Assembly (NCBI GenBank): GCA_965230275.1
Contig: CBDDKO010000002.1
Location: 1,798,001-1,862,000 of the forward strand
Reading direction: 5' to 3'
From: JAJRRS01 sp965230275
GTDB taxonomy: Bacteria; Planctomycetota; Phycisphaerae; Phycisphaerales; Phycisphaeraceae
DNA: 64,000 nucleotides
Positions 34,180 through 42,953 of this stretch are shown here, piece after piece; positions within the stretch are counted from its first letter, which is position 1, and each line of letters begins with the position of its first letter. Below the pieces are notes generated by a model that was given only the letters and a program-made list of their open reading frames with translations, was not told the origin of the DNA and made no database searches. The position numbers were made by a program, and so were the translations under genes.

Positions 34180-35162
34180 TAAGTCATTGCCACGCAGATC
34201 GCGGTGGTGGCGACGATGTCCTGGGCGCTGGCGCCGCGCGACAGGTCGCTGATCGGCTTGGCGAACCCTTGCAGGAACGGCCCGATCGCCGCCGCCCCGG
34301 CCATGTACTGCGTGAGCTTGTAAGCGATATTGCCCGCGTCGAGGTCGGGGAAGATCAACACATTCGCCTGCCCGGCCACCTCGCTGGGCTCCTTGATCTT
34401 CTTCGCCGCCACCTTGCCGATGATCGCCGCGTCTGCTTGGAACTCGCCGTCGATCTTCAGGTCCCCGGCACGCTCCTGGATAATCTTCAAGGCATCGGTC
34501 ACCTTGTCGATGTCGTCATGGGCCGCGCTGGCCTTACTGGAAAACGACAGCATCGCCGTGCGTGCCGGCTCGCCTAAAAGTTTCTCGCCACTCGCGTGGC
34601 TGGCCAGAGCGATGTCCGCCAGCTGCGGCGGGGTCGGCTGGATGTTCACCGCACAGTCGGCATAGATAAACGGCTTGTCCTTCGCCCCCTGGAAGTCGGG
34701 CACAACCATCAGGAAGAAGCTCGACGCCGTCTCGATCCCAGGGGCATACCCAACGGTCAGTGCGCCGGCCTGGATGACCGTGGCCGTGGCGTGTGCGACG
34801 CCGGCGACGAGTGTGTCGGCGTCCCCCTGCGCGACCATCATCCCACCGAAGAACAGCGCGCGCTTGACCATGCGCTTGGCGATGGCCGGCTTCATCTCAC
34901 GCGCCTTGGCGTAGGCTTCCGTGTAGGCTTCCAGCTTGTCGCTGGTCTTGGGATCGATCACCTCGATCCCATCAAGCGCGACGCCGGCTTTCTCGGCCGC
35001 GGCCCCGACTTCCTCGGCCGAGCCCAGAAGGATCGGGTCGGCGATCCCGTCGTCCTTGATCGTTCGGGCCGCCTGGACGATCCGCTCATCGTTGCCCTCG
35101 GGCAGCACGACCGACCGTGACATGCCCTTGGCTTTTTCAACGAAACCATCAACGATACCCAT
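34179..35162 (-). CDS. pta: Phosphate acetyltransferase
   Basis: Interconverts acetyl-CoA and acetyl phosphate. The 327-residue protein is the short, catalytic-domain-only type. It has VVLPEGNDERIVQAA near the start, ALFFGGMMVAQGDADTLVAG, and VLIFPDLDAGNIAYKLTQ followed by IGPFLQGFAKPISDLSRGAS at the end, all typical of PTA_PTB enzymes. It leads the pta-ackA pair that drives overflow acetate metabolism. Confidence 0.94.
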   Translation of the reverse strand: MGIVDGFVEKAKGMSRSVVLPEGNDERIVQAARTIKDDGIADPILLGSAEEVGAAAEKAGVALDGIEVIDPKTSDKLEAYTEAYAKAREMKPAIAKRMVKRALFFGGMMVAQGDADTLVAGVAHATATVIQAGALTVGYAPGIETASSFFLMVVPDFQGAKDKPFIYADCAVNIQPTPPQLADIALASHASGEKLLGEPARTAMLSFSSKASAAHDDIDKVTDALKIIQERAGDLKIDGEFQADAAIIGKVAAKKIKEPSEVAGQANVLIFPDLDAGNIAYKLTQYMAGAAAIGPFLQGFAKPISDLSRGASAQDIVATTAICVAMT

Positions 35163-35244
35163 CGTGTTCCGCTTCCTTTCCTGCCCCGCCCGCCCGACGG
35201 GGACATGACTCTTCAGATGTCGTTACCGATTCACGTTCCGATGT

Positions 35245-36027
35245 TCACGCCTGGGGCGCGCCCGGTTTCTTCATCTGGATCCATTCGTAGTACTCGCGCA
35301 TTTTCAGCTCGCCCGCCGCGTCGGTGTCGATGTAGAACTTGCAGTACGGGTGCATCTGTAAGGCGCTGGCGGTATTCATCGCACAGACCGGCCCCTCGAC
35401 CGCGCCGGCGATCGCCTCGGCCTTGCCCTTACCATTCGCAAGCAGGATGACCTCACGGGCCTCCAGGATCGTCCCGACGCCCATCGTGATCGCGTAGATC
35501 GGCACGTCCTCGGCCTTGTCAAAGAACCGGGCGTTGTCATCGATGGTGATCTTGGCAAGCGTCTTGAGACGGGTGCGCGAGCTGAGGCTGCTGGTCGGCT
35601 CGTTGAAGGCGATGTGCCCGTCCGACCCGATACCGAGGATCTGCACATCGATCCCGCCGCATTCCTCGATCCGCTGCTCGTACCACTCGCAGAAGGCCTT
35701 GAAGTTGCTTGTCGTGCCGGAGGGGACATGGACGTTCTGCTCGGGCACGTTGACGTGCTTGAAGAAGTTCTCGTGCATAAAGTAGTGGTAGCTCTGGTCG
35801 TGCGTGATCGGCAGGCCGACGTACTCGTCGAGGTTGAACGTCGTGCAGCGCGAGAAGTCCAGGCTCTCCTCCTTGTGCATGCGGACGAGTTCCTTGTAAA
35901 CGCCCAGCGGGGTCGAGCCGGTCGCCAGGCCCAGGACCGCGTTGGGCTTGCGGTTCAGAACGTCGGCGACCTGCTGCGCCGCGGCTTTGCTCATGTTTTC
36001 GTACGTGTCCTTGATGATCACTTCCAT
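35245..36027 (-). CDS. nagB: Glucosamine-6-phosphate deaminase
   Basis: Converts glucosamine 6-phosphate to fructose 6-phosphate and ammonia. The 260-residue protein has GLATGSTPLGVYKEL, the catalytic FNLDEYVGLPITHDQSYHYF and GIGSDGHIAFNEP, in normal order and length. It lies downstream of a NagB/PIG-L fusion and a ROK regulator, so the three form an amino-sugar catabolic unit with two NagB-type enzymes. Confidence 0.94.
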   Translation of the reverse strand: MEVIIKDTYENMSKAAAQQVADVLNRKPNAVLGLATGSTPLGVYKELVRMHKEESLDFSRCTTFNLDEYVGLPITHDQSYHYFMHENFFKHVNVPEQNVHVPSGTTSNFKAFCEWYEQRIEECGGIDVQILGIGSDGHIAFNEPTSSLSSRTRLKTLAKITIDDNARFFDKAEDVPIYAITMGVGTILEAREVILLANGKGKAEAIAGAVEGPVCAMNTASALQMHPYCKFYIDTDAAGELKMREYYEWIQMKKPGAPQA

Positions 36028-36101
36028 CGTTTCACACTCCGGTTGATGAAGGAGGGTTAGGGGTAATTACGAGCCGCGTCGGCCCGAGGTTGGTTAATCA
36101 G

Positions 36102-38069
36102 TCATGCGCCCGTCTTCGCAGGCGATCCCGCCTTGGCCTCTACGCCGCTCTTCTTCTCGGGCTCGTCGTTCAGGCCCTTCCACAACACGAAGGCCTCCAT
36201 CGCCTCGTACTCGGCCAGGCCCAGCTGGTCGTAGATGCGTGCGGTCTCGCGGTTGCGTTGTTCGGCCCGTTCCCAGAACTCGCGCGAATCAATCCCGGGG
36301 AATAGCGCTTTATCTTTCTGTGATTCGTGTTTGAAGATCGCGTGCAGCTTGCGCTCCAGCTCGTCGGGCGATAGCGGCACCGCCATCTCGATCGTCTGCG
36401 GCTCCCACTCCTGCCACGCACCGCGGTACAGCCACAGCTCGCAGTCCTGCACCCAGGGTTGGCCCTTCAGCCGGCGCATCGCTTCGAAGATCGCCGACAG
36501 GCACACGCGGTGTGTCCCGTGTGGGTCAGACAAATCGCCGGCGGCGTAGACCTGGTGCGGCCTGATCTTCTCGAGCAGGTCCATCGTGATCTGGATGTCT
36601 TCCTCGCCGATCGGCTTCTTGCGCACCGTACCGGTCTCGTAGAACGGCATGTCCATGAAGTGTGCACGCTCGCTAGGCACGCCGCAGTACCGCGCCGCCG
36701 CGCGGGCCTCGCCGCGACGGATCAGGGCCTTGAGCTTCTGGATGATGTCCGAATCGACCTGCCCCGGCTTCTTGTGCTTGAGGAACGTCTCGATGTGGTC
36801 CTCGATCTTGTCGGTCTGCTGGTTATCGATGCCGAACAGGTGGTTAAAGTCCGAGGCGAAGTCGGCGAAGCGGATCGCGTCGTCGTCGAACACCGCGATG
36901 CTGCCGGACACCTGATACGCCACGTGCACCTCGTGGCCCTGGTCAGCCAGGCGGATGAACGTGCCGCCCATGGAGATGACGTCGTCGTCCGGGTGCGGCG
37001 AGAAGACCAGCACGCGCTTGTGATCGGCCGTGTCCGCCTGCTTGACGTCGGGCTTGCCCCCGGGCCAGCCGGTGATCGTGTCCTGCATGGCGCGGAAGAC
37101 GGTGCGGTTGATTTCGTAGGCCGGGCCGTGCTCGACCAGCAGGTCCTGCAGGTGGTTCTCGTTGTAGTCCTCGTCGGTGAGCTTGAGGATGGCCTTGCCG
37201 GTCTTGCGCGCGAGGCCGATCACGGCGTTGCGGATCTGCTGAGTCGTCCAGTCAACGCTGCCGCATTCCCAGGGCGTCTGGAACCTGGTGAGCTTGGCGG
37301 CGGCGGCCTCGTCGAGATAGACGCGGACGTTCGGGTGCTTCTGCAGGAAGCTCGCCGGGACGTGGTCGTTGATCTCGCCTTCGATCGCTTCACGCAGGAT
37401 CGGGGCCTTGCCCTCACCGAAGCCGATCATGAACAGCTTCTTCGCCGCCATGATCGTGCCGACGCCCATGGTGATGGCCTTGTGCGGTACGTTGTCGATC
37501 CCGAAGAAGTCGCTCGCCGCGTCCTGGCGGGTCAGCTGGTCCAGCCAGATCAGGCGCGTCTTGCTGTTCATCCCCGAGCCGGGCTCGTTGAACCCGATGT
37601 GGCCCGTTCGGCCGATACCCAGCAGCTGGATGTCGATGCCGCCGGCGTCCACGATCGCCTGCTCGTAGGCCTTGCAATAGTGCGGGACTTCCTCGACGCT
37701 CAGCGTGCCGTCGGGGATGTGGATGTTGGCCGGCTCGATGTCCACGTGATCGAACAGGTGCTCTTTCATGAACCGGACGTAGCTCTGCAACTCGTTGGGC
37801 TGCATCGGGAAGTATTCGTCGAGGTTGAAGGTGACGACGTTCTTGAACGACAGCCCCTCTTCGTTGTGCAGCCGGATCATCTCGTCGTAGACCTCGGTCG
37901 GGCTCGATCCGGTCGCCAGGCCGAGTACCGCCATCTTGCCGTCGGCTGCGCGCTGCCGGATCAGTGTCGCGATCTCGCCCGCAACCTCCCGGCTGACCTG
38001 GGTTGAGTTCTCGAACACCCTCGTGGGGATACGCTCGTACATGCACTTCGCTGGATCGTTATCAATCAT
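36102..38069 (-). CDS. NagB-type deaminase fused to PIG-L/LmbE deacetylase
   Basis: A 655-residue two-domain protein; the start at MIDNDPAKCMYERIPTRVF is chosen over an upstream frame lacking protein character. Residues ~1-260 are a NagB fold (GLATGSSPTEVYDEMI; FNLDEYFPMQPNELQSYV; GIGRTGHIGFNEPGSG). From about 360 the chain is PIG-L/LmbE-like: the zinc motif FSPHPDDDVISMGGTF and DLSDPHGTHR. PIG-L enzymes remove N-acetyl groups from sugars, so the fusion could first deacetylate an N-acetylglucosamine compound and then deaminate and isomerise it. The same fusion is known from Bacteroidetes. It overlaps the ROK gene by eight bases. Confidence 0.9.
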   Translation of the reverse strand: MIDNDPAKCMYERIPTRVFENSTQVSREVAGEIATLIRQRAADGKMAVLGLATGSSPTEVYDEMIRLHNEEGLSFKNVVTFNLDEYFPMQPNELQSYVRFMKEHLFDHVDIEPANIHIPDGTLSVEEVPHYCKAYEQAIVDAGGIDIQLLGIGRTGHIGFNEPGSGMNSKTRLIWLDQLTRQDAASDFFGIDNVPHKAITMGVGTIMAAKKLFMIGFGEGKAPILREAIEGEINDHVPASFLQKHPNVRVYLDEAAAAKLTRFQTPWECGSVDWTTQQIRNAVIGLARKTGKAILKLTDEDYNENHLQDLLVEHGPAYEINRTVFRAMQDTITGWPGGKPDVKQADTADHKRVLVFSPHPDDDVISMGGTFIRLADQGHEVHVAYQVSGSIAVFDDDAIRFADFASDFNHLFGIDNQQTDKIEDHIETFLKHKKPGQVDSDIIQKLKALIRRGEARAAARYCGVPSERAHFMDMPFYETGTVRKKPIGEEDIQITMDLLEKIRPHQVYAAGDLSDPHGTHRVCLSAIFEAMRRLKGQPWVQDCELWLYRGAWQEWEPQTIEMAVPLSPDELERKLHAIFKHESQKDKALFPGIDSREFWERAEQRNRETARIYDQLGLAEYEAMEAFVLWKGLNDEPEKKSGVEAKAGSPAKTGA

Positions 38070-39282
38070 TGGTTCCGCCCTGAGATTGTGATAGTTGCTT
38101 AAGTTTCGATTCACGTTTGTTCTTCGGTTTGCCCGAGCCGTCCGAGCCGCTGATCTCGCCGCCCACCGTGACCAGCGACGCCCACCGGCTGGTGTACAAG
38201 TGCGCCAGCACCAGGCTCGCCGCGACACGTGCCGGCTGGCTCTCGGCCCGGTCCCAGAGATCGATGCGTAGACGCTGCTCGAGTTGGCTGAGTGTCAAGG
38301 TGCGAACACGGTCGGTGAGCGCCTGCGTGAACGCATCGCAAGCCGTCAGCTCGCTGGCAAGCACCAGCCGGCTGACGCGCGTGAAGTTCACCGCGTTGGA
38401 CAGGCCGATCGCCAGCAGATCCATCATCCGATTGACCGCGTCGTCCGATCCGTCATAGTCGGCGGTGCGCTGCGGTAGCGGCGTGTTACTGCCGTCGATC
38501 ATCGTCAGGTACTCAGACGAACAGATCCGCTCCAGGCAGCCGACCTGGCCGCAGAAACACAGCGGCGCTTCAACCGGCAGGCGTGTATGACCAAGCTCAT
38601 TCGCGCCGGTCACGCTGCCGCGGTTGGGCCTGCCGTTGACCAGAAGCGTCGAGCCCATCCGCCCGTCACCGAGCCGGACGATCAAGACATCCCCGCTGTT
38701 CTCCGCGTCCGCGCGGTGGGTCAGCGCCCATCGTGCCGCGAGCGCGACCGCGTCGTTTTCCAGCGCAATCGGCACCTGCCCGGCCGCGTCGTAGATCGGT
38801 TGCAGACTCACCGGCTTACCCGATGACACCGTCGGGCTGAACAGCATCTGCCCCGTCGCCAGATCGATAAAGCCCGGCGCGGTCAGACCGACCGCCAGCG
38901 TTTGATTGTTGAGTTGTGTCTCGAGCAGCTCGACCGCCGCCTCGAGCGCCTCGGCCCGGCCCTGGGTCGCACGAACCACCGGCTCGTCCATCAGCTTGCC
39001 GAGCAGGTTCACCCGCCCGACCTCGACGCCCGCCCGGCTCATCGCCACACCCAGCACGTGCCGTTTCTCCGGATCGATTTCCAGCGGTACCCTCGGTCGG
39101 CCCCGCCCCTGGACCTGTACGTCGCAAACCCGCAGCACCCCCCGCTCCAGCAGCGCCGCGGTGTCGTCCCCGATCGTGTTCAGCCGGATCCCCGTCAGCT
39201 CATGCAGGTCCGACCGGCTCACCTGGTGGTGCCGGTAAACCATGCGGAGGATCGCACGCTGTCGTGGGGTAAGTAAAAACAA
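38062..39282 (-). CDS. ROK family transcriptional regulator (NagC-like)
   Basis: A 406-residue protein. An N-terminal winged helix-turn-helix (LTPRQRAILRMVYRHHQVSRSDLHELTGI) is followed by the sugar-binding ROK domain, with the zinc motif CFCGQVGCLERI and GANELGH. ROK repressors such as NagC bind N-acetylglucosamine 6-phosphate and release DNA. It is the first gene of the unit with the NagB/PIG-L fusion and nagB, so it likely controls its own operon through palindromes in the upstream spacer. Confidence 0.9.
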   Translation of the reverse strand: MFLLTPRQRAILRMVYRHHQVSRSDLHELTGIRLNTIGDDTAALLERGVLRVCDVQVQGRGRPRVPLEIDPEKRHVLGVAMSRAGVEVGRVNLLGKLMDEPVVRATQGRAEALEAAVELLETQLNNQTLAVGLTAPGFIDLATGQMLFSPTVSSGKPVSLQPIYDAAGQVPIALENDAVALAARWALTHRADAENSGDVLIVRLGDGRMGSTLLVNGRPNRGSVTGANELGHTRLPVEAPLCFCGQVGCLERICSSEYLTMIDGSNTPLPQRTADYDGSDDAVNRMMDLLAIGLSNAVNFTRVSRLVLASELTACDAFTQALTDRVRTLTLSQLEQRLRIDLWDRAESQPARVAASLVLAHLYTSRWASLVTVGGEISGSDGSGKPKNKRESKLKQLSQSQGGTND

Positions 39283-39289
39283 GCTTAGT

Positions 39290-39400
39290 CACCTATTAAA
39301 ACAGGCTTTATTAACGCGATTCGGCTCAGATTCCGCCCCGCAAACCGCGAGCAGCCGATTTATTACTTTCTATGTTAATAAATGTGGTGGACGTGTCAAC
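39290..39400 (-). promoter_or_regulatory. Candidate ROK/NagC operator region
   Basis: The 167-base spacer ahead of the ROK gene is AT-rich and contains a perfect inverted repeat, TTTATTA (39359-39365) and TAATAAA (39376-39382), with a 10-base centre. A related TTTATTAA lies at 39308-39315. E. coli NagC sites have a similar TTATTT/AAATAA form. The region also separates the divergent epimerase gene. Confidence 0.5.
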
Positions 39401-39449
39401 CCAGTTATTATGAAATTTACATGAGTCTATTCCAGCTACACTTAACCCC

Positions 39450-40379
39450 ATGACAACGACGCATCCGCTCAGGATTGTGATCGCCGGCGGCACCGGGTTC
39501 CTCGGCCAAAGCCTTGCCAGGCACTTGATCGATCAGGGGGCCGAGGTGGTCGTGCTGGGCAGGACGCAGCCCAAGGGCGAGACCGCTGGCCGGTACGTGC
39601 CTTGGGACGGACGCACACTCGGCGACTGGTGCGAACCACTCAAGGGGGCGACCGCAGTGGTAAATCTCGCCGGCCGTAGCGTTGACTGCATCAAGTCGCC
39701 GGAGCACTGCGACGAGATCCTCCGCTCGCGCGTCGAAGCGACCCTCGTCCTGGGCGAGGCCATGGCCCGTCTTGATCAACCCCCGCCAACCTGGGTGCAG
39801 ATGTCCACCGCGCACATCTACGGCGACCCCCCTGCCGCGCTCTGCGATGAACAATCACCCCCCGGCTACGGTCTCGCGCCTACGGTCGGCGCCGCCTGGG
39901 AGTCCGCCTTCAAGCAGGCCAAGCCCCCCAACACGCGCGGCGTCATCCTGCGGACCAGCTTCGTCCTGGGCAGGACAGGCGTCGCACTAACGAAACTCGG
40001 CAGGCTGGCCAAGCTCGGACTCGGCGGCACCGTCGGGCACGGCCGACAAGGCATGAGCTGGATCCACGAGCACGACATGAACCGCTTGTTTGAAGCCGCG
40101 ATCCATGACCACCAGATGTCCGGCATCTATAACGCCACCGCGCCGAACCCTGTTTCCAACCGCGATTTCATGCGCGCCCTGCGACGCGCAGTCGGGATGC
40201 CGATCGGCTTGTCCGCACCCACGCCGGCCGTGCGCCTGGCGGCCAGATGGCTTATGTGGACCGATCCGGAGCTGGCGCTCTACGGCCGATACGTTACGCC
40301 GAAGCGCCTGACCGATGAGGGCTTTGAGTTCAGGTACACTTCGATCGATGAGGCGCTGAGTAGCCTCTACGTCAGCTGA
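39450..40379 (+). CDS. TIGR01777-type NAD-dependent epimerase/dehydratase (SDR)
   Basis: A 309-residue extended-SDR protein. The NAD motif GGTGFLGQSLARHL sits near the start, followed by VVNLAGRSVDCIKSPEHCDEILRSRVEAT, a block typical of the TIGR01777 (YfcH/SDR39U1) family, then STAHIYGDP. The tail IYNATAPNPVSNRDFMRAL also fits. The substrate of this family is not known. It reads divergently from the ROK gene across the operator-like spacer. Confidence 0.88.
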   Translation: MTTTHPLRIVIAGGTGFLGQSLARHLIDQGAEVVVLGRTQPKGETAGRYVPWDGRTLGDWCEPLKGATAVVNLAGRSVDCIKSPEHCDEILRSRVEATLVLGEAMARLDQPPPTWVQMSTAHIYGDPPAALCDEQSPPGYGLAPTVGAAWESAFKQAKPPNTRGVILRTSFVLGRTGVALTKLGRLAKLGLGGTVGHGRQGMSWIHEHDMNRLFEAAIHDHQMSGIYNATAPNPVSNRDFMRALRRAVGMPIGLSAPTPAVRLAARWLMWTDPELALYGRYVTPKRLTDEGFEFRYTSIDEALSSLYVS

Positions 40380-40388
40380 TGTGTCTGG

Positions 40389-41390
40389 TCACCGGATGTG
40401 TTTGGCTTCGATCGCGTTCTTACGGACGACGGCCCAGTCGTGCAGACCCTTGAGCTTCAACCGTCGGCCGAGGTTCTCCGCGAGCATCAGCATCAGGCCG
40501 AAGCGCTTGAGCGCAAACCGCCGACGCCCCCAGTCGCTCTGCTTGTAGACCTTCTGCACTTCCGATGGTGACAGCTTGATCGGATCTTTGCCGGAGAGTT
40601 CGTAGCCGCGCTTCACCATCTCGTCGCCGATCTTCCCCTCGACCCGGCGCAGCTCATCCTCCGGCATCTTGCGCTTCCATTGGTACGTCAGCTTCGGGTC
40701 GGGGTAGTGGTACGTGCTGCCGTCGATGTAGTCGAAGATGGCCTGGTCGTATTCGATGCCGAGGAAAGAGCAGATGCCGGTAAGCGTATCGACGGGGTTT
40801 TCGATCAGGTCTTCGTAGCGGACCAGCAGCCGCCGGTCTTCGGGCACTTTCTCGCACAGCGCATCCCAGCAGCGCATGGCTTCGACCCAGTGATCGGTGG
40901 CGGCATATGCGTTGCCGTACCAGCCCATCACGACACATGAGTTCGCCACGTCGCGGGGGTCGCGCAGCAGGTGGATGTACTTCGCATCGGGCCAGATGTA
41001 CGGAGCCCGATCAAAGTGCGTGTGGATCGTCGCGCCGACGATCGGCTTGCCGTCTTGCTGCCGCTTCTGCTCGAGCCAGCCGTTGACCAGCTGCGGGTAG
41101 TCGCCCGAGGTGTCGGACGTGAAGCCTGCGAGGTTGAAGATGCGGTCGGTCGCGAGCGTATCCACGACCCACTTCGGATCGGGCATCGCGCCGTCGTCGC
41201 CGACGAACTGCACCATGTACTCGCTCTCGAACTGGAATGCGAGCTTGGGGTGGTGGTCGAGCATCAGCCGAAGCAGCGTGGTGCCCGAACGCTCGGTGCC
41301 GACGAGGAAGATGGGTGCCCCGGAAGTTTCGAGTCCGTTACATGGCTGATCTTGGTGGGGTTCGGTCATCGCGTGGTCATCCGTGGCCAT
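40389..41390 (-). CDS. Sulfotransferase family protein
   Basis: A 333-residue protein with the 5'-phosphosulfate loop GTERSGTTLLRLML (about 32-45) and the 3'-phosphate motif HLLRDPRDVANS, which together bind PAPS. VRYEDLIENPVDTLTGICSFLG is the usual C-terminal block. It moves sulfate from PAPS to a sugar or other hydroxyl. Three more sulfotransferases occur at 58.7-61.6 kb. It converges on the epimerase gene with nine bases between. Confidence 0.85.
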   Translation of the reverse strand: MATDDHAMTEPHQDQPCNGLETSGAPIFLVGTERSGTTLLRLMLDHHPKLAFQFESEYMVQFVGDDGAMPDPKWVVDTLATDRIFNLAGFTSDTSGDYPQLVNGWLEQKRQQDGKPIVGATIHTHFDRAPYIWPDAKYIHLLRDPRDVANSCVVMGWYGNAYAATDHWVEAMRCWDALCEKVPEDRRLLVRYEDLIENPVDTLTGICSFLGIEYDQAIFDYIDGSTYHYPDPKLTYQWKRKMPEDELRRVEGKIGDEMVKRGYELSGKDPIKLSPSEVQKVYKQSDWGRRRFALKRFGLMLMLAENLGRRLKLKGLHDWAVVRKNAIEAKHIR

Positions 41391-41447
41391 TGAGATTCCT
41401 ACACCTATGGCCGCATGATAACCGCTGATTGCCTTGCATGGGTCGAT

Positions 41448-42839
41448 TTAAGCGTGGATCGCCCGGCCGTCGACGGCGAGCGCGGCTTCCTTGACGGCTT
41501 CGGAGAGCGTCGGGTGGGCGTGGCAGGTGCGGTAGATGTCCTCGGCCGTCGCGCCGTACTCCATCGCCGCGGCGCACTCAGCGATCAGCGACCCGGCCTC
41601 GGGCCCGATGATGTGCACGCCCAGCACGCGCTCGGTCTTCTTGTCCGCCACGACCTTCACAAAACCGTCGGCCTGGTCGATCGCGTGCGCCCGGCCGTTG
41701 CCTCGGAAGTGGAACATCCCCTTGGTGTATTCGTGGGCGATGTCTTTCAGGTCGCTCTCGGACTGGCCGACGCTGGCGATCTCCGGGTCGGTGAAGACGA
41801 CCGCGGGGATGACGTGGTAGTTCACATGCCCGTGGCCGGTGGCGATCTTCTCGACGCAGGCGATGCCCTCTTCCTCCGCCACGTGCGCGAGCATCGGCGT
41901 GGGGATGACATCACCGATCGCATAAATACCCTCGACGCTGGTCTTGAAGTCGTCATCGACGGTGATGTAGCCGCGGGCATCGCGCTCGACGCCGACCTCA
42001 TCAATACCCAGGCCTTCGGTGTGCGGCGCACGGCCCACAGCGACCAGCACGCGGTCGGCCTTGACCGGGTCCGCGCCCTCGCGCTCGATCGTGACGCCCT
42101 GCTTATTTGACTCCACGCCGGTGACCCGGCTCTTGAGTTCAAAGTTGATGCCCTGCTTCGCCAGCACCTTGTGCGCGTGGCGGGCAAGCTCGGCATCCAT
42201 CCCGGGCAGCACACGGTCCAGGTATTCGAGCACCGTCACCTTGCTGCCCAGCCGACGCCAGACCGAGCCGATCTCCAAGCCGATGTACCCCGCGCCGATC
42301 ACCGCCAGATGCTTGGGCGGGTGGTCGTAGCTCAGCGCGTCGGTGTTGGTGTCGATCTTGTCCTGCGTCACGTCCACGCCGGGCAGGGTTGCCGGGCTCG
42401 AGCCGGTGGCGATCAGGATGTTCTCGCCGATCAGCTCCTGCGTCTTGCCGTCCTTGTCGGTCACGGTGACGGATTTGTCTTTGTTGATCGAGCCGACGCC
42501 CTGGTAGTGCGTGATTTTGTTCTTCTTGAATAGCGCCGCGATCCCGCCGGACAGGGTGGTGACAACTTTATCCTTGCGCGCCTGCATCGCGGTGATGTCC
42601 AGTGAGACACCCTTGACCTTGATGCCGTGGACGTCCAGATGCTTGGCGGTCTTCTCGTATAGATGACTGGACTCGAGCAGCGCCTTGCTGGGGATGCAGC
42701 CGACGCGCAGGCAGGTCCCGCCGAGTTGGGCGTTGCGATCGATGCAGGCGACGTTCAGACCGAGCTGTGCGGCGCGGATCGCCGCGACGTACCCGCCGGG
42801 GCCTGCGCCGATGATGATGAGGTCGTGGGTGGTTGGCAT
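41448..42839 (-). CDS. lpdA: Dihydrolipoyl dehydrogenase (E3)
   Basis: FAD-dependent subunit that reoxidises the lipoyl groups of 2-oxoacid dehydrogenases. The 463-residue protein has the FAD motif GAGPGGYVAAIRAA, the redox disulfide GGTCLRVGCIPSKAL (Arg where Asn is usual), the NAD motif GAGYIGLEIG, and the active-site His in CHAHPTLSEAVKEAAL. It is third in the sucA-sucB-lpdA operon. Its ATG directly follows a heptad repeat array. Confidence 0.95.
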   Translation of the reverse strand: MPTTHDLIIIGAGPGGYVAAIRAAQLGLNVACIDRNAQLGGTCLRVGCIPSKALLESSHLYEKTAKHLDVHGIKVKGVSLDITAMQARKDKVVTTLSGGIAALFKKNKITHYQGVGSINKDKSVTVTDKDGKTQELIGENILIATGSSPATLPGVDVTQDKIDTNTDALSYDHPPKHLAVIGAGYIGLEIGSVWRRLGSKVTVLEYLDRVLPGMDAELARHAHKVLAKQGINFELKSRVTGVESNKQGVTIEREGADPVKADRVLVAVGRAPHTEGLGIDEVGVERDARGYITVDDDFKTSVEGIYAIGDVIPTPMLAHVAEEEGIACVEKIATGHGHVNYHVIPAVVFTDPEIASVGQSESDLKDIAHEYTKGMFHFRGNGRAHAIDQADGFVKVVADKKTERVLGVHIIGPEAGSLIAECAAAMEYGATAEDIYRTCHAHPTLSEAVKEAALAVDGRAIHA

Positions 42840-42947
42840 GGGATTGGGGGTTGGGGATTGGGGGTTGGGGGTTGGGGAGAAAGAGCTAGCAACTAACGGC
42901 GTCTGGCTAATGGCTTTTCACTAACCACCAACCACAAATCACTAACC
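42840..42947. repeat. Heptad arrays filling the sucB-lpdA spacer
   Basis: Immediately next to the lpdA ATG, five GGGGTTG/GGGATTG units plus GGGAGAA follow with exact 7-base spacing (42840-42881, + strand). A second set of 7-base units (ACTAACC, ACCAACC and similar) runs 42920-42947, close to the sucB stop. Little else is in the 114-base spacer. Confidence 0.8.
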
Positions 42948-42953
42948 ACCACA

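Noticed and set aside
36459..38006. + strand frame of 515 codons opposite the NagB/PIG-L fusion
   Set aside because: Composition (His/Arg/Val/Asp) typical of antisense frames; the - strand has clear catalytic motifs.
42840..42947. CRISPR-like array between sucB and lpdA
   Set aside because: Units are 7 bases and contiguous, without spacers; no cas genes are present.
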